Under the pieces are notes generated by a model, which made no database searches, was not told where the DNA came from, and was given only the letters and a program-made list of their open reading frames with translations. The position numbers and the translations under genes are program-made. From positions 1 through 64,000 of the forward strand of contig DATIYT010000055.1 in NCBI GenBank assembly GCA_035517495.1: a stretch of 64,000 nt of DNA. Reading direction: 5' to 3'. This DNA is from DASZHJ01 sp035517495 (GTDB lineage Bacteria > Pseudomonadota > Alphaproteobacteria > ATCC43930 > CGMCC-115725). Positions 35,394 to 44,597 of this stretch are shown here, piece by piece; within the stretch, counting starts at the first letter, position 1, and each line of letters opens with the position of its first letter.

Positions 35394-36137
35394 TCAATCC
35401 GCCGGCACCACGGCCGCGAGCGTCGGGCCGATCTCCTCGTGCAGCACGAGGTCTGCGTATTCGTCCTGGGGCGTGGGCTCGCGATTGATGATCGCGAGCC
35501 GCGCGCCGTTCTCCTTGGCGAGCAGCGGGAAGCCAGCGGCGGGGTAGACCACCAGCGACGAGCCCAGGACGATGAACAGGTCGGCTCCGAGCGTCTCGGC
35601 CTCGGCGCGCGCCATCTCCGCCCGCGGCATCGCCTGACCGAAGGAGATGGTCGCGGTCTTGACCAGACCGCGGCACTCGCGGCACGTCGGAATTTCGCCC
35701 CGGCCCAGATAACTCTGCTTCAGCACCTCGAGCTCGTGGCGGAGGTCGCAATCGAGACATTTGGCATAGGTGGCATTGCCGTGCAGCTCGATCACTCGCG
35801 CTTTCGGCACCCCTGCGTCCTGGTGCAGGTTGTCGACGTTCTGGGTGATGACGACGGAAACCTTGCCGCGCGCCACGAGCCGCGCCACCGCGTGATGCCC
35901 TTGGTTGGGCTTGGCGCCGACCCACCCGGCCGAACCCGAGAAGGTGCGATCCCAGGCCTCGCGCCGCTTTTCCTCGCTGCTCACGAACTCGTCGAAATAA
36001 ATCGGCCGCATCCGGCTCCAGACCCCGCCGGGGCTGCGGAAGTCGGGAATTCCGGATTCGGTGGAGATGCCGGCACCGGTGAAGATCACGGCGCGACGCG
36101 CCTCGGTGATCAGCTCGCGTAGGCGTTCACGGGACAT
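35394..36137 (-). CDS. NAD-dependent protein deacylase (sirtuin, CobB-like)
   Basis: The 247-residue sirtuin has the NAD-binding FTGAGISTESGIPDFRSPGG (19-38), QNVDNLH (99-105) and the catalytic His119 in ELHGNA. The zinc ribbon is made of C127-C130 and C152-C155. The Rossmann region LIVLGSSLVVYPAAGFP follows. It lacks the Tyr-Arg pair placement that marks desuccinylases as clearly as in CobB, so deacetylation is the safer guess. The product is cytosolic. It ends 21 bases from the convergent metallo-beta-lactamase gene. Confidence 0.92.
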   Translation of the reverse strand: MSRERLRELITEARRAVIFTGAGISTESGIPDFRSPGGVWSRMRPIYFDEFVSSEEKRREAWDRTFSGSAGWVGAKPNQGHHAVARLVARGKVSVVITQNVDNLHQDAGVPKARVIELHGNATYAKCLDCDLRHELEVLKQSYLGRGEIPTCRECRGLVKTATISFGQAMPRAEMARAEAETLGADLFIVLGSSLVVYPAAGFPLLAKENGARLAIINREPTPQDEYADLVLHEEIGPTLAAVVPAD

Positions 36138-36374
36138 GGCGCTTCGATAAAGCCGGTCGCGCGCGAGCGCAAGGGCGAGGTGCGCGTCAGCGCATGAAGC
36201 ACGGATTTCCGCCCGTCATGCACGCTCGGGCACTGTGCATTTGCGAATATTAAGGTTAACGGAATTAATACAATAATTTGCTAAAATTTTCGCAGTATTT
36301 ACTACAAAATTTCCTTGTCTTTAACAGAAATATAGCCGATAAAGCGGGCCACAAGAGTTCGGGGAGGGCAGACG

Positions 36375-36539
36375 ATGGAAAGCATCGCAGAGCGGCATGA
36401 TCGGAGCCGCAGGCACGCGGGCCTGATCCAATACGGGATCATCGTTTCAGTACTGAGTCTGATCGCAGTCGAGGGCGTGAGCCTCATCGGTAAGCTGGTG
36501 ACCACTCCCTTAATGACGATCGCCGCGCATCTGAGCTAG
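36375..36539 (+). CDS. Flp-like type IVb pilin, short
   Basis: This small gene encodes 54 residues behind a strong GGGGAGGGCAGACG site. The product has a charged N-terminus (MESIAERHDRSRRH) and then AGLIQYGIIVSVLSLIAVEG and GKLVTTPLMTI. The GLIQYGIIVSVLSLIAV run looks like the Flp pilin pattern (G-x-x-x-EYGLI-hydrophobic), with Gln in place of the usual Glu-5. Flp pilins need TadV/CpaA processing; no tad genes are visible in the window. An AT-rich promoter region precedes it. Confidence 0.5.
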   Translation: MESIAERHDRSRRHAGLIQYGIIVSVLSLIAVEGVSLIGKLVTTPLMTIAAHLS

Positions 36540-36627
36540 CACCGCCCTATCGGCCGAGGCGCGCTTTACGGTTCCCTAAGCCTATCGGTCCAATCTCGTT
36601 TCGATCATCGAACCGAGGTGCGCGGCC

Positions 36628-37251
36628 ATGCTCCAGGATCCAGCTCCCGATTTCGAATCGGTCCGCGAGCCCGGGGAAACGATTCTCTGGCAGGGGCGAC
36701 CCGTGTTCTGGCCCTTCGCGCTGCACACCCTGCCGATCCTCGTCTTCGGTGCCATCTGGGGCTTCATGCTCTTCGGCGGTCACATCCAATTCGGCTCGGC
36801 CCACGGGGGCAAGTCGCTCACGGGATTGCCGTTGCTCTTCACCATGGTCATGGACGGCATTCCGGTCTGGATCAGCCTCGGCTACTGCGCCTATGTCGTG
36901 CTGGTGCAGGGCAACACGGTCTATGCCTACACGAACCGGCGCCTGATGATGCGTGGCGGCGTGTTCGGCACTTCCTTCAAGAGCATCGATTATGACCGCA
37001 TCCAGGAGTTGGACGTGGTCGTCGGCATCATCGATCGCCTGTTCAACGTCGGGACGGTGCGCGCGTTCTGCGGTGCGACGACGCAGAAGGGGGCGCGCAT
37101 TTACGACCGCTTCGTTTCGATCCCGGACCCCTACGAGGTCTACAAGGGCATCAAGGGGGTCGAGGTCGACGTGAAGACCGACTGGAATTTCCCGAACGCC
37201 ATGCGCCCCGCGACCAATCCGGGCTTCAAGACCGCATACACGCCGCGCTGA
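36628..37251 (+). CDS. PH domain-containing membrane protein (bPH2 type)
   Basis: The 207-residue protein has GETILWQGRPVFWPF, then two membrane segments (about 30-50 and 72-95). A cytosolic bacterial PH domain follows: VYAYTNRRLMMRGGVFGTSFKSIDYDRIQELDV, with the VGTVRAFCG strand. Such proteins (YdbS/YdbT-like) are common but poorly understood. It ends 13 bases before the convergent mutS stop. Confidence 0.8.
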   Translation: MLQDPAPDFESVREPGETILWQGRPVFWPFALHTLPILVFGAIWGFMLFGGHIQFGSAHGGKSLTGLPLLFTMVMDGIPVWISLGYCAYVVLVQGNTVYAYTNRRLMMRGGVFGTSFKSIDYDRIQELDVVVGIIDRLFNVGTVRAFCGATTQKGARIYDRFVSIPDPYEVYKGIKGVEVDVKTDWNFPNAMRPATNPGFKTAYTPR

Positions 37252-37263
37252 GCGGCCGATCGT

Positions 37264-39924
37264 TCAGCGCTTCTGCAGCAAGCCCTTGAGCCGATAGATC
37301 AGCTCAAGCGCCTCGCGTGGCGAAAGGGTATCGGGCTCTATCGCGCCGAGCGCTTGATCTAGCGCCGAGTCTCGCGCCGGCGTCCCGCCCTTTGGTCGTG
37401 CCGCGCTGAAGAGCGGCAGGTCATCTGCAAGCCGTGCCAGCTCGCCCGACTGCTCGCTCTTCTCCAAGAGCGCCAGCACCGCCTCGGCGCGCGAGACCAC
37501 CGCAGGCGGGAGGCCCGCGAGCTTGGCCACGTGGATGCCGTAGGAGCGGTCGGCGGCACCGGGCGCCACCTCGTGCAGGAACACCACTTCATCCTGCCAT
37601 TCCTTGACCCGCATGGTGTGGCAGGCAAGCGACGTCAGCCGCGCCGCGAGCGCGGTCAGCTCGTGGTAGTGGGTCGCGAACAGCGCGCGGCAGCGATTCT
37701 CGTCGTGCAAATGCTCGACCGTGGCCCAGGCGATCGAGAGTCCGTCGAAAGTCGCGGTGCCGCGGCCGATCTCGTCGAGGATCACCAGCGAGCGCGGCGT
37801 CGCCTGATTGAGAATCGCCGCGGTCTCCACCATCTCGACCATGAAGGTGGAGCGGCCGCGCGCGAGATCGTCGGCGGCGCCGACCCGGCTGAACAGCCGG
37901 TCGACAACGCCGATCCGCGCGCGCCCGGCCGGGACGAACGAGCCCATTTGCGCGAGGATCGCGATCAGCGCGTTCTGGCGCAGATATGTGCTCTTGCCGG
38001 CCATGTTGGGGCCGGTGACGAGCCAAAGGCGATGCTCCTGCGCTAGGTCGCAGTCGTTGGCGACGAAGCTCTGCTCGCGCTCGGAGCGGAGTGCCGCCTC
38101 CACGACCGGATGACGCCCTGCCGTGATCGCAAAATCGGTGCCGTCGGTCACCTTCGGACGGCACCAGCGCTCGCTCGCCGCCAGCTCGGCGAGCGCTGAA
38201 GCCGCATCCAAGAACGCGAGTGCCGCCGCGGCGCGCGCGATTCCCTCGCTTTGCGCCAGCGCTTCGCCCACCAGGTCCTCGAACAGCCTAAGCTCCAGCG
38301 CCAGCGCACGGTCGGCGGCGCTCAAAATCTTGGACTCGAGCTCGCTCATTTCCGTCGTGGTGAAGCGCATGGCGTTCGCCATGGTCTGGCGATGGATGAA
38401 GCCCTGGCCCAGCTTGGGCGCGTGCGTGGCCGTCACCTCGATATAGTAGCCGAGCACGTTGTTGTGGCGGATCTTCAGCGAGGCGACGCCGGTCTCGCCT
38501 TGATAGCGCGCTTGCAGCTCGGCGATGAGGCGGCGGCTCTCGTCGCGAAGCGCGCGAAGTTGGTCCAGTTCGGTCGAATAACCCTGGGCGATGAAGCCGC
38601 CGTCGCGCACGAGCAGCGGCAAATCCGGTCCGAGGGCGCGCCCGAGCCGCTCCACCAGCGCATGGTGGTCGCCGAGGCCGATCGCTGCCCGCTCGATCAG
38701 CGCCGCAGGCAGCGCGAGGGCGGCGCCTTCAAGTCGGCGGCGCAGTTCATGGGCGGCGGCGAGGGTCGCGCTCAGCGCCGCCAAGTCGCGCGGTCCTCCG
38801 CGCCCCAGAGAGAGCCGCGCCATCGCCCGCTCGATATCGGCGCAGCGCTTCAAGACTTGACGCAAATCGTCGCGCAGCCGTTCGTCGCGCAGCAGCGCTT
38901 CGACGGCGTCGAGGCGATGGGCGATCGCCTCGGGATCGGTCGAGGGCGCCGCGAGCCACTCCGCCAAGAGCCGGCCCCCGGCACCGCTCACCGTGCGATC
39001 GATGGTGGCGATCAGGCTGCCCTTGCGCTCGCCTGAGAGCGTCTGCATGAGTTCGAGGTTGCGGCGTGTCGCTGCGTCGATCGCCATCGCCGCATCCGCT
39101 GCCACGCGCTGCGGCGGCGCGAGCCGCGGCATCTTGCCTTGCTGCGTCAGGCTCACATAGTCGACGAGCGCGCCCGCGGCCGCGAGTTCCGCGCGCTCGA
39201 AGGCGCCGAAAGCGTCCAGGCTCTTGACCGCGAAGGCCGCTTCGAGCCGCCGGCGTCCACCTTCACTGTCGAAGCGCTGCGAGGGGAGCGGCGTCAGCCG
39301 CTGTTTCCATGCACCCAGCATCTCGAACAGATCGGGTCTCTGCAGGAGCCGATCGGCGAGCAGCAACTCGCCGGGATCGAGCCGCGCCAGAGCGGCATCG
39401 AGCCCGCTCGGAGCGAGACTCTCGACCGCGAAGTCGCCGGTCGAGAGATCGAGCCAGGCGAGCGCCAGCGCCCCCTGTGCTTCCGCGAGCGCCGCCAGGT
39501 AATTGTGCCGGCGCGCATCGAGCAATGTGTCCTCGGTCAAGGTGCCCGGCGTCACCACCCGCACGACGGCGCGGCGGAGCGGCCCCTTCTGGCCCTTGCG
39601 CTGCGCCGGGTCTTCCATCTGCTCGCCGACCGCGACGCGGAAGCCCTGGCGGATCAGCCGCGATAAATAGGCCTCGGCGGCATGCACGGGAACGCCGCAC
39701 ATCGGAATGTCGTCACCCTCGTGCCTGCCCCGCCGCGTGAGCGTGATGTCGAGCGCGCGCGCCGCCGTGACCGCGTCCTCGAAGAACAGCTCGTAGAAAT
39801 CTCCCATGCGATAGAACAGCAGGGAGTCGGGGTGCTGGCGCTTGATCTCAAGGTACTGCGCCATCACCGGCGTCGCGGGCTCGGGTGGCCCCGTTTGAGC
39901 CGCGGGGGCGATTGTGTCGTTCAT
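37264..39924 (-). CDS. mutS: DNA mismatch repair protein MutS
   Basis: The 886-residue protein is a full MutS. The mismatch-reading Phe-x-Glu is F43-Y44-E45 in MGDFYELFFED. The connector, lever and clamp domains lie between about 130 and 600. The C-terminal ATPase has Walker A GPNMAGKSTYLRQ, signature SRVGAADDLARGRSTFMVEM, Walker B LVILDEIGRGT and ATHYHELT. It starts repair by binding mispaired bases and recruiting MutL. ATG 39924 matches homologues; the frame is open further upstream to TTG 39966. Confidence 0.97.
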   Translation of the reverse strand: MNDTIAPAAQTGPPEPATPVMAQYLEIKRQHPDSLLFYRMGDFYELFFEDAVTAARALDITLTRRGRHEGDDIPMCGVPVHAAEAYLSRLIRQGFRVAVGEQMEDPAQRKGQKGPLRRAVVRVVTPGTLTEDTLLDARRHNYLAALAEAQGALALAWLDLSTGDFAVESLAPSGLDAALARLDPGELLLADRLLQRPDLFEMLGAWKQRLTPLPSQRFDSEGGRRRLEAAFAVKSLDAFGAFERAELAAAGALVDYVSLTQQGKMPRLAPPQRVAADAAMAIDAATRRNLELMQTLSGERKGSLIATIDRTVSGAGGRLLAEWLAAPSTDPEAIAHRLDAVEALLRDERLRDDLRQVLKRCADIERAMARLSLGRGGPRDLAALSATLAAAHELRRRLEGAALALPAALIERAAIGLGDHHALVERLGRALGPDLPLLVRDGGFIAQGYSTELDQLRALRDESRRLIAELQARYQGETGVASLKIRHNNVLGYYIEVTATHAPKLGQGFIHRQTMANAMRFTTTEMSELESKILSAADRALALELRLFEDLVGEALAQSEGIARAAAALAFLDAASALAELAASERWCRPKVTDGTDFAITAGRHPVVEAALRSEREQSFVANDCDLAQEHRLWLVTGPNMAGKSTYLRQNALIAILAQMGSFVPAGRARIGVVDRLFSRVGAADDLARGRSTFMVEMVETAAILNQATPRSLVILDEIGRGTATFDGLSIAWATVEHLHDENRCRALFATHYHELTALAARLTSLACHTMRVKEWQDEVVFLHEVAPGAADRSYGIHVAKLAGLPPAVVSRAEAVLALLEKSEQSGELARLADDLPLFSAARPKGGTPARDSALDQALGAIEPDTLSPREALELIYRLKGLLQKR

Positions 39925-39975
39925 CGCGTGGAGCGAGAGGAAGGGGATGGCAGAATCGGAAACCAAATCAAAAGA

Positions 39976-40066
39976 ATCACCGCGGAGGCACTGAGGGCAC
40001 GGAGATGCCGTGTCTGTCTTTGCGCATCATCTTCTCTTCTCGGTGTTCTCCGTGGCTCCGTGGTGT
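39976..40066. repeat. Imperfect inverted repeat, CACCACGGAG family (second copy)
   Basis: ATCACCGCGGAGGCACTGAG at the left and CCGTGGCTCCGTGGTG at the right form a stem around a loop of about 35 bases. The element lies between the mutS start and the TauD stop. The arms match the element at 7018-7116 at most positions. Confidence 0.65.
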
Positions 40067-40087
40067 CGCTTTCCTCGTTCGATCGAA

Positions 40088-40960
40088 TTACGCCGCCGGC
40101 CGCAGCTCCGCAAGACCATCGGCGTCGGTCGCGGAGATCGTGGTGCGCACCAGCGAGCGCGCCTGATCGACCGGCCACGGACGTCCCCGGTGCATGGTGG
40201 CGCGGTTGTCCCACATGACCACGTCGCCGGGGCGCCAGCGGTGGAGATAAGTGTATTCGGCGCGGGTGGCCCCTTCGACGAGTTCCGCCAGCAGCGCCTT
40301 TGCCTCGTTGTCGCGCATGCCGTCGATGGCGCCGGCGTGCGACGCCACATAGAGCGAGCGCTGGTCGTTGGCGGGATTGCGCCAAGTCATGCGCCAACGC
40401 ACGGGCGGCATGGTCGCGCGCTCCTCGGGTCCCATGAGCTTGGGATCGATCTGGTCGCGCGAATTGGCGTAGCTGTGCGTGACAATTCGGTCGCGAAGCT
40501 CGCGCTGCCGCGCTTCGGGAAGGCGCTGCCAGGCGCGTCGCGTCGAAGTGTACTGCGTCTCGCCGCCAGCCTCGGACAAGATGCGCGCCGACAGCACCGA
40601 AGCGAGCGCGGGCGTCTTGAGGAACGAGCTGTCCGTGTGCCAGAGCTGGTTCGCCCGCACGCGCAGCGCCAGCTTGTCCGTTGCCGGCACCGGCTTCCCG
40701 TCGGGACCTAAATTGGTGATGCGCGCAAAGAAGGTGCCGGCGCCCAACGAGGCGACCTTGCCAAGCTCGAGCGGACCGAAAGCGCGCGAGTATGCGACCT
40801 GGACGTCATCGCTCACGGTCTGGTTGCGAAACAGCAGGATCGAATGCGCCTCAAAGGCCGCGCGCACCTCGCGATAGGCCTTATCGCTGCTGGCGACATC
40901 GACGAGATTCACGCCGCGAACCTCCACGCCGAAATCGGGGCCAAGCGGGATCAGTTCCAT
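40088..40960 (-). CDS. TauD/TfdA-family 2-oxoglutarate dioxygenase
   Basis: The 290-residue enzyme has the full TfdA/TauD set: GPDFGVEVRGVNLVD, HSILLFRNQTVSD, the HxD pair in NQLWHTDSSFLKTPA, GGETQYTS, WDNRATMHRGRPW with the distal His, and the 2-oxoglutarate Arg in LVRTTIS. It hydroxylates a small substrate such as a sulfonate, a carnitine-like compound or a phenoxyacid; which one is not evident. AAGAGGCTAGTG precedes ATG 40960. It is divergent from the DapA-like lyase. Confidence 0.9.
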   Translation of the reverse strand: MELIPLGPDFGVEVRGVNLVDVASSDKAYREVRAAFEAHSILLFRNQTVSDDVQVAYSRAFGPLELGKVASLGAGTFFARITNLGPDGKPVPATDKLALRVRANQLWHTDSSFLKTPALASVLSARILSEAGGETQYTSTRRAWQRLPEARQRELRDRIVTHSYANSRDQIDPKLMGPEERATMPPVRWRMTWRNPANDQRSLYVASHAGAIDGMRDNEAKALLAELVEGATRAEYTYLHRWRPGDVVMWDNRATMHRGRPWPVDQARSLVRTTISATDADGLAELRPAA

Positions 40961-41049
40961 CACTAGCCTCTTGCGTTCGGAACGATGCGGCAGCCTAGCA
41001 GATTCCGGGGCATGGGCAGTAGCGCTTAGGATTGGCGGTCAAAATCGTC

Positions 41050-41155
41050 GGTACACGGATAAACTCCGATATCTGTGTCAATCTGAGTATCTTCCTCAGC
41101 GGATGCCACATAGGCTCAAAGCATTCTCTGCTCCGTGTCTCTGTGGTAAATCTTC
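41050..41155. repeat. Decayed intergenic repeat, CACGGAT/CACGGAG family
   Basis: TACACGGATAAACTCCGAT at the left and GCTCCGTGTCTCTGTGGTAA at the right combine the word sets of the elements at 7018, 14106 and 39976. It lies in the spacer before the DapA-like gene. The stem is now poor. Confidence 0.4.
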
Positions 41156-41183
41156 TTTGTCTCGAAGCCAGGAGAAATGCGCC

Positions 41184-42140
41184 ATGTCGATCGACACCCT
41201 TGCTCCGCCGGCAAAAAGCGCCGCCAATCCCAAGCGCCTGGAAGGCCTGCTTTCCCCCGTGGTGACGCCGTTCAAGGCCGATCTCTCGGTCGATGCCGAG
41301 CGGCTGTTGCGCCATTGCCGCTGGCTCCTTTCGCAGAATTGCGGGCTCGCCGTGTTCGGCACCAACAGCGAGGCAAACTCGCTCAGTCTCGACGAGCGGC
41401 TTTCGCTGCTCGAAACCCTGATCGGGGCAAAGATCGATCCCACGCGCATGATGCCGGGCACCGGCTGCTGCGCGCTGCCGGACTCCGTCCGCTTGACCAA
41501 GCGCGCGGTGGAACTTGGCTGCGCGGGCGCGTTGATGCTGCCTCCCTTCTACTATAAGGGCGTCAGCGATGAGGGCCTGTTCCGGAATTTCGCCGAAGTG
41601 ATCGAGCGCGTGGGCGACGCGCGGCTGCGCATCTACCTCTATCACATTCCCCCGGTCTCCAACGTGCCGATCACCCTGACTTTGATCGCGCGGCTGCTGA
41701 AGGCCTATCCAGGCATCATCGCGGGTGTTAAGGACAGCTCCGGCGATTGGAAGAACACCGAGGCGATGCTCAAGGAATTTCCGGGCGTGTTCGACGTGTT
41801 CGCGGGTTCGGAATCGTTCCTGCTCGCCAATATGCGCGGCGGCGGCAAGGGCTGCATCAGCGCCACCGCGAACATCAACCCGGCGGCTATCCACGATCTC
41901 TTCGCCCATTGGCGCGAGGCCGACGCCGACCAGCGCCAGGCGAAGCTCAGCGACTTGCGCATTGCGATGCAGAAATTCCCGATGATCCCGGCCCTGAAGC
42001 ACACCGTCGCGCGCTTCGGCGGCGATGCCACCTGGAAGACCGTGCGGCCGCCGCTCGTGGCGCTAACGGCGGAGCAGGGCGCTGCCCTCGACCGCGAACT
42101 CGATCAGCGCGGATTCACGATGCCGGGGTGGAAGGCTTGA
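41184..42140 (+). CDS. Dihydrodipicolinate synthase (DapA/NanA) family aldolase
   Basis: The 318-residue TIM-barrel lyase has the family features. GTNSEA (59-64) is the pyruvate-carboxylate loop with the first Thr kept. Tyr153 is in YLYHIPPV and the Schiff-base Lys183 in IIAGVKDSSGDW. The GTNSEA loop differs from the GTTGE of true DapA, so another 2-oxo-acid substrate is likely. CAGGAGAAATG precedes ATG 41184. It is divergent from the TauD dioxygenase. Confidence 0.88.
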   Translation: MSIDTLAPPAKSAANPKRLEGLLSPVVTPFKADLSVDAERLLRHCRWLLSQNCGLAVFGTNSEANSLSLDERLSLLETLIGAKIDPTRMMPGTGCCALPDSVRLTKRAVELGCAGALMLPPFYYKGVSDEGLFRNFAEVIERVGDARLRIYLYHIPPVSNVPITLTLIARLLKAYPGIIAGVKDSSGDWKNTEAMLKEFPGVFDVFAGSESFLLANMRGGGKGCISATANINPAAIHDLFAHWREADADQRQAKLSDLRIAMQKFPMIPALKHTVARFGGDATWKTVRPPLVALTAEQGAALDRELDQRGFTMPGWKA

Positions 42141-42159
42141 TAGCTGATCGGATGCCGCG

Positions 42160-42390
42160 ATGACCAGAAAACGAGTTAAAGCCGCTCTTGATCGCGTGCT
42201 TGCTTGGCCGCCCGAGCGTCAAGCTGACGTTGCGCGCGTTGTCGAGCTTATGGAAGAGCGGAGCAGCAGCGTGCTGCGGCTAAGCGCAAAGCAAGTTGCC
42301 GAGGTGCGCCGGCGCATGGGGGACCGCAATCCAAAGTTACTGACCCTCGGACAATTCAAGGCGCGCCTGCGCAGCCGTTATAAAGGATGA
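42160..42390 (+). CDS. Antitoxin of a ParE-type toxin-antitoxin pair
   Basis: The 76-residue protein reads VLAWPPERQADVARVVELMEER, LSAKQVAEVRRRM and TLGQFKARLRSRY. This is the helical layout of the small antitoxins paired with RelE/ParE toxins in alphaproteobacteria. Its TGA overlaps the toxin ATG (ATGA, 42387-42390), so the two are translationally coupled. It should bind and neutralise the toxin and repress the operon. The pair lies between the DapA-like and copper genes. Confidence 0.8.
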   Translation: MTRKRVKAALDRVLAWPPERQADVARVVELMEERSSSVLRLSAKQVAEVRRRMGDRNPKLLTLGQFKARLRSRYKG

Positions 42391-42678
42391 AAGTCATTAT
42401 ACGCGAGTCTGCGGAACGTGACCTCAACCAGATTCTCGACCGGATTGCTCAAGACGATCCTCGCGCGGCAGGCGGCATGGTGGCTCGAATCGTCGAGCGC
42501 ATAAGTCTACTGGAGTTGGACGCACTGGCGCATATGGGCCGTCCCGGATTGGTTGAAGGGACGCCAGAGCTTATCGAGTACCCATACCTGATCGTTTACG
42601 AGGTTATCGAGCAGCGAAGGGAAATTGTCGTGCTTGCGATCTTTCGGCGCGCAGGATCGGCAAGGTCACAAACGATAG
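42387..42678 (+). pseudogene. RelE/ParE-family toxin with a C-terminal frameshift
   Basis: Residues 1-86 are a normal ParE: VIIRESAERDLNQILDRIAQ, DDPRAAGGMVARIVERIS, then LVEGTPELIEYPYLIVYEV and REIVVLAIF. The frame then reads RRAGSARSQ and stays open to 43061, antisense to the next gene. From 42646 the other frame reads GAQDRQGHKR and stops at TAG 42676, matching the family's usual ending (IFHGAQDR). So one extra base or two missing bases near 42645 have broken the gene. A sequencing error would give the same picture. The toxin normally blocks growth by targeting ribosomes or gyrase. Confidence 0.75.
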
Positions 42679-42704
42679 CGATCTTCGCCTGCTGCCTTTG
42701 CCAT

Positions 42705-44597
42705 CTAATGATGATGCATTGCCGCGTTCGCCGGCGGCGGTTGCGGCTCCTGGGCCATGGCCGCCACCATCGCGCGAAGCTGATCGGGGCTCGCCGTGGC
42801 GCCATCGAGAAACCGCGCGCGGAGATACCCCCAGCGATCGATCAGGAACTCGCTGGGCGCGGTCTTGGGGAACGTGTCTTCGGCGTCGAGGCGGCGGAAG
42901 AGCGCGTAAACCTCGGTGAGATCGGGATCGGCCGGCGTCGATATCGAGCCGGTCCCTTCCGCTTGGTCGCCGAGCGGCAGTGCCACCACGGCGAGGCCCG
43001 CGGCTTCAAGCGCGGGCGCGGCGTCGGCGAGAGCCGCGAGGCGGGGCGCGGATTCCGGTAGCGTATAGAGCACCAGCAGCACCGCTTGCCGGCCCGCGAG
43101 ATCCTCGAGCCGCTCCTGTCCGGCCTCGCCGCGCTCGAAGCTGAAGGCTGGTGCGGGCACGCGTTGCTGAGGATCGATGCTCGGGCCCAAATTCTTGGCC
43201 GCGACCGAATCCGAGAGCGCACGTAGATAGGCTACGAGGTCCCAGGCCTGTTCCTCGCTCAGCAAGTCCGCGAAGGCCGGCATCGCGCCCTCGCCTTTGC
43301 CATGGCGCACCCACCAGAACAGCGAGCCGTCGCTGTGGTGCGCCACGTGGACGCGCGCGAGATCGGCGGGCTTGACCGCGAGCTGGGGGGCATTGGCGCC
43401 GTCGCCGTAGCCGTAGCGGCCATGGCATTGCGCGCAATTGTCGCGATAAAGCGGCGCCCCCGCCGCGATCGTCTCGACATCGAAGGGGAGCGGCGAGCTT
43501 TGATACATGGTCGGCTGGGCATCGATCGAGAGCGCATCGCCCGCGATGAGCAAGCCCAGCGCGAGCGCCGGCAGTCCGAGCGCGAACCAGCGCCAGCGCG
43601 CGCGCATCACGGCGACCAGCAGCGCGGCAATGCCCAAGGAAGCGAGCGCCGCCGCGGCACCGGTGAGCACCTGCACACCTGGCTTGCCGCCGATCGCCGC
43701 GAGCGTCCAGGTCACGGGAAACGGCCATATGGGTTGATCGTGCGCTGCCGGCACGCCGATCCCGAGTGCCCCCACATCGACCAGGATCATCAATCCGAGG
43801 GCCGCTTCGACGAGGGCGCTGCGCATCAGTCGTCTCGCGGCCTCGCGCCCATGCACGGTCGCCAAGGCGGGAGTGAGGCGTTGGCGATTGATGGCCGCGA
43901 GCGCCACCATCACCAGGAACAGCACGATCTTGATCGACAGGAGCTGCCCATAGGGCGTGCCAATAAGGCCCGGTATCGTGCCGACCAGGCCCCAGGCGCG
44001 GATTCCGCCGGTGAGCAGGAGTGCGCCGACGCAGATCAATCCGAGCGGCGAGAAGCGGCGCGCCGCTCGCGCCGCTTCCGCGAGCGCGGCATTCGTGCCC
44101 GCGCGCGTGGCGTTGCACAGCAACGCAAACGGCAACAGCGCACCGAGCCAGAGCGAAGCCGCGGTCAGGTGCACCATATCGAGGGCGAGCCCGCGCGCAC
44201 CCTCGGCGGCGGCGTGGCCCGAGAAGGCGAGGCTCGCCGCGGCACCGATACCCAGCGCCGCGGCCACGATCAGCATCCCCCGGCCACGCGCGCAAAGGAT
44301 GGCGGCGAGCCAGAGCGCCAGCAACACCAGCCGCACGGACCAGGCATGGCCAAATTCGGTCGCGCTTAGAACCCGAAGTGCCAGGCCCGGCGTCGGCGCG
44401 CCGCCCGCGATGCGCGCCGTCTCGAACCAGAGCCAAAGCAGCGCCGAGATCAGCGCCAGTGCCGCGGCGGCGGCGATCGCTCGGCGATGGCGCACTCTGC
44501 TCGCGCCCAGCAGCAAGGTGTCGAATGCAAGCGCGCCCGCCGCGAACAGCGTGCTCGCATAGTGCACCGCGCGGATCGCGACCATGGGATCGCTCAT
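42705..44597 (-). CDS. CopD-cytochrome c-thioredoxin-like fusion protein
   Basis: The 630-residue protein joins three modules. Residues 1-345 are a CopD-like copper-transport membrane domain with about eight helices, including HAAAEGARGLALDMVHLTA and SLWLGALLPFALL. Residues 365-440 are a cytochrome c domain with heme motif C388-x-x-C391-H392 and the Met ligand in GEGAMPAF. Residues 450-615 are a redoxin/SCO-like fold lacking the CxxC (VLLVLYTLPESAPRL, then FLIDRWGYLRARF). It ends in MHHH. The start overlaps the copC stop (ATGA). The combination suggests copper insertion or redox handling at the membrane. Confidence 0.85.
   Translation of the reverse strand: MSDPMVAIRAVHYASTLFAAGALAFDTLLLGASRVRHRRAIAAAAALALISALLWLWFETARIAGGAPTPGLALRVLSATEFGHAWSVRLVLLALWLAAILCARGRGMLIVAAALGIGAAASLAFSGHAAAEGARGLALDMVHLTAASLWLGALLPFALLCNATRAGTNAALAEAARAARRFSPLGLICVGALLLTGGIRAWGLVGTIPGLIGTPYGQLLSIKIVLFLVMVALAAINRQRLTPALATVHGREAARRLMRSALVEAALGLMILVDVGALGIGVPAAHDQPIWPFPVTWTLAAIGGKPGVQVLTGAAAALASLGIAALLVAVMRARWRWFALGLPALALGLLIAGDALSIDAQPTMYQSSPLPFDVETIAAGAPLYRDNCAQCHGRYGYGDGANAPQLAVKPADLARVHVAHHSDGSLFWWVRHGKGEGAMPAFADLLSEEQAWDLVAYLRALSDSVAAKNLGPSIDPQQRVPAPAFSFERGEAGQERLEDLAGRQAVLLVLYTLPESAPRLAALADAAPALEAAGLAVVALPLGDQAEGTGSISTPADPDLTEVYALFRRLDAEDTFPKTAPSEFLIDRWGYLRARFLDGATASPDQLRAMVAAMAQEPQPPPANAAMHHH

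Noticed and set aside
42679..43061. C-terminal extension of the ParE toxin frame
   Set aside because: It is antisense to the cytochrome/redoxin gene and arises only from the frameshift. The family ends at about 95 residues.
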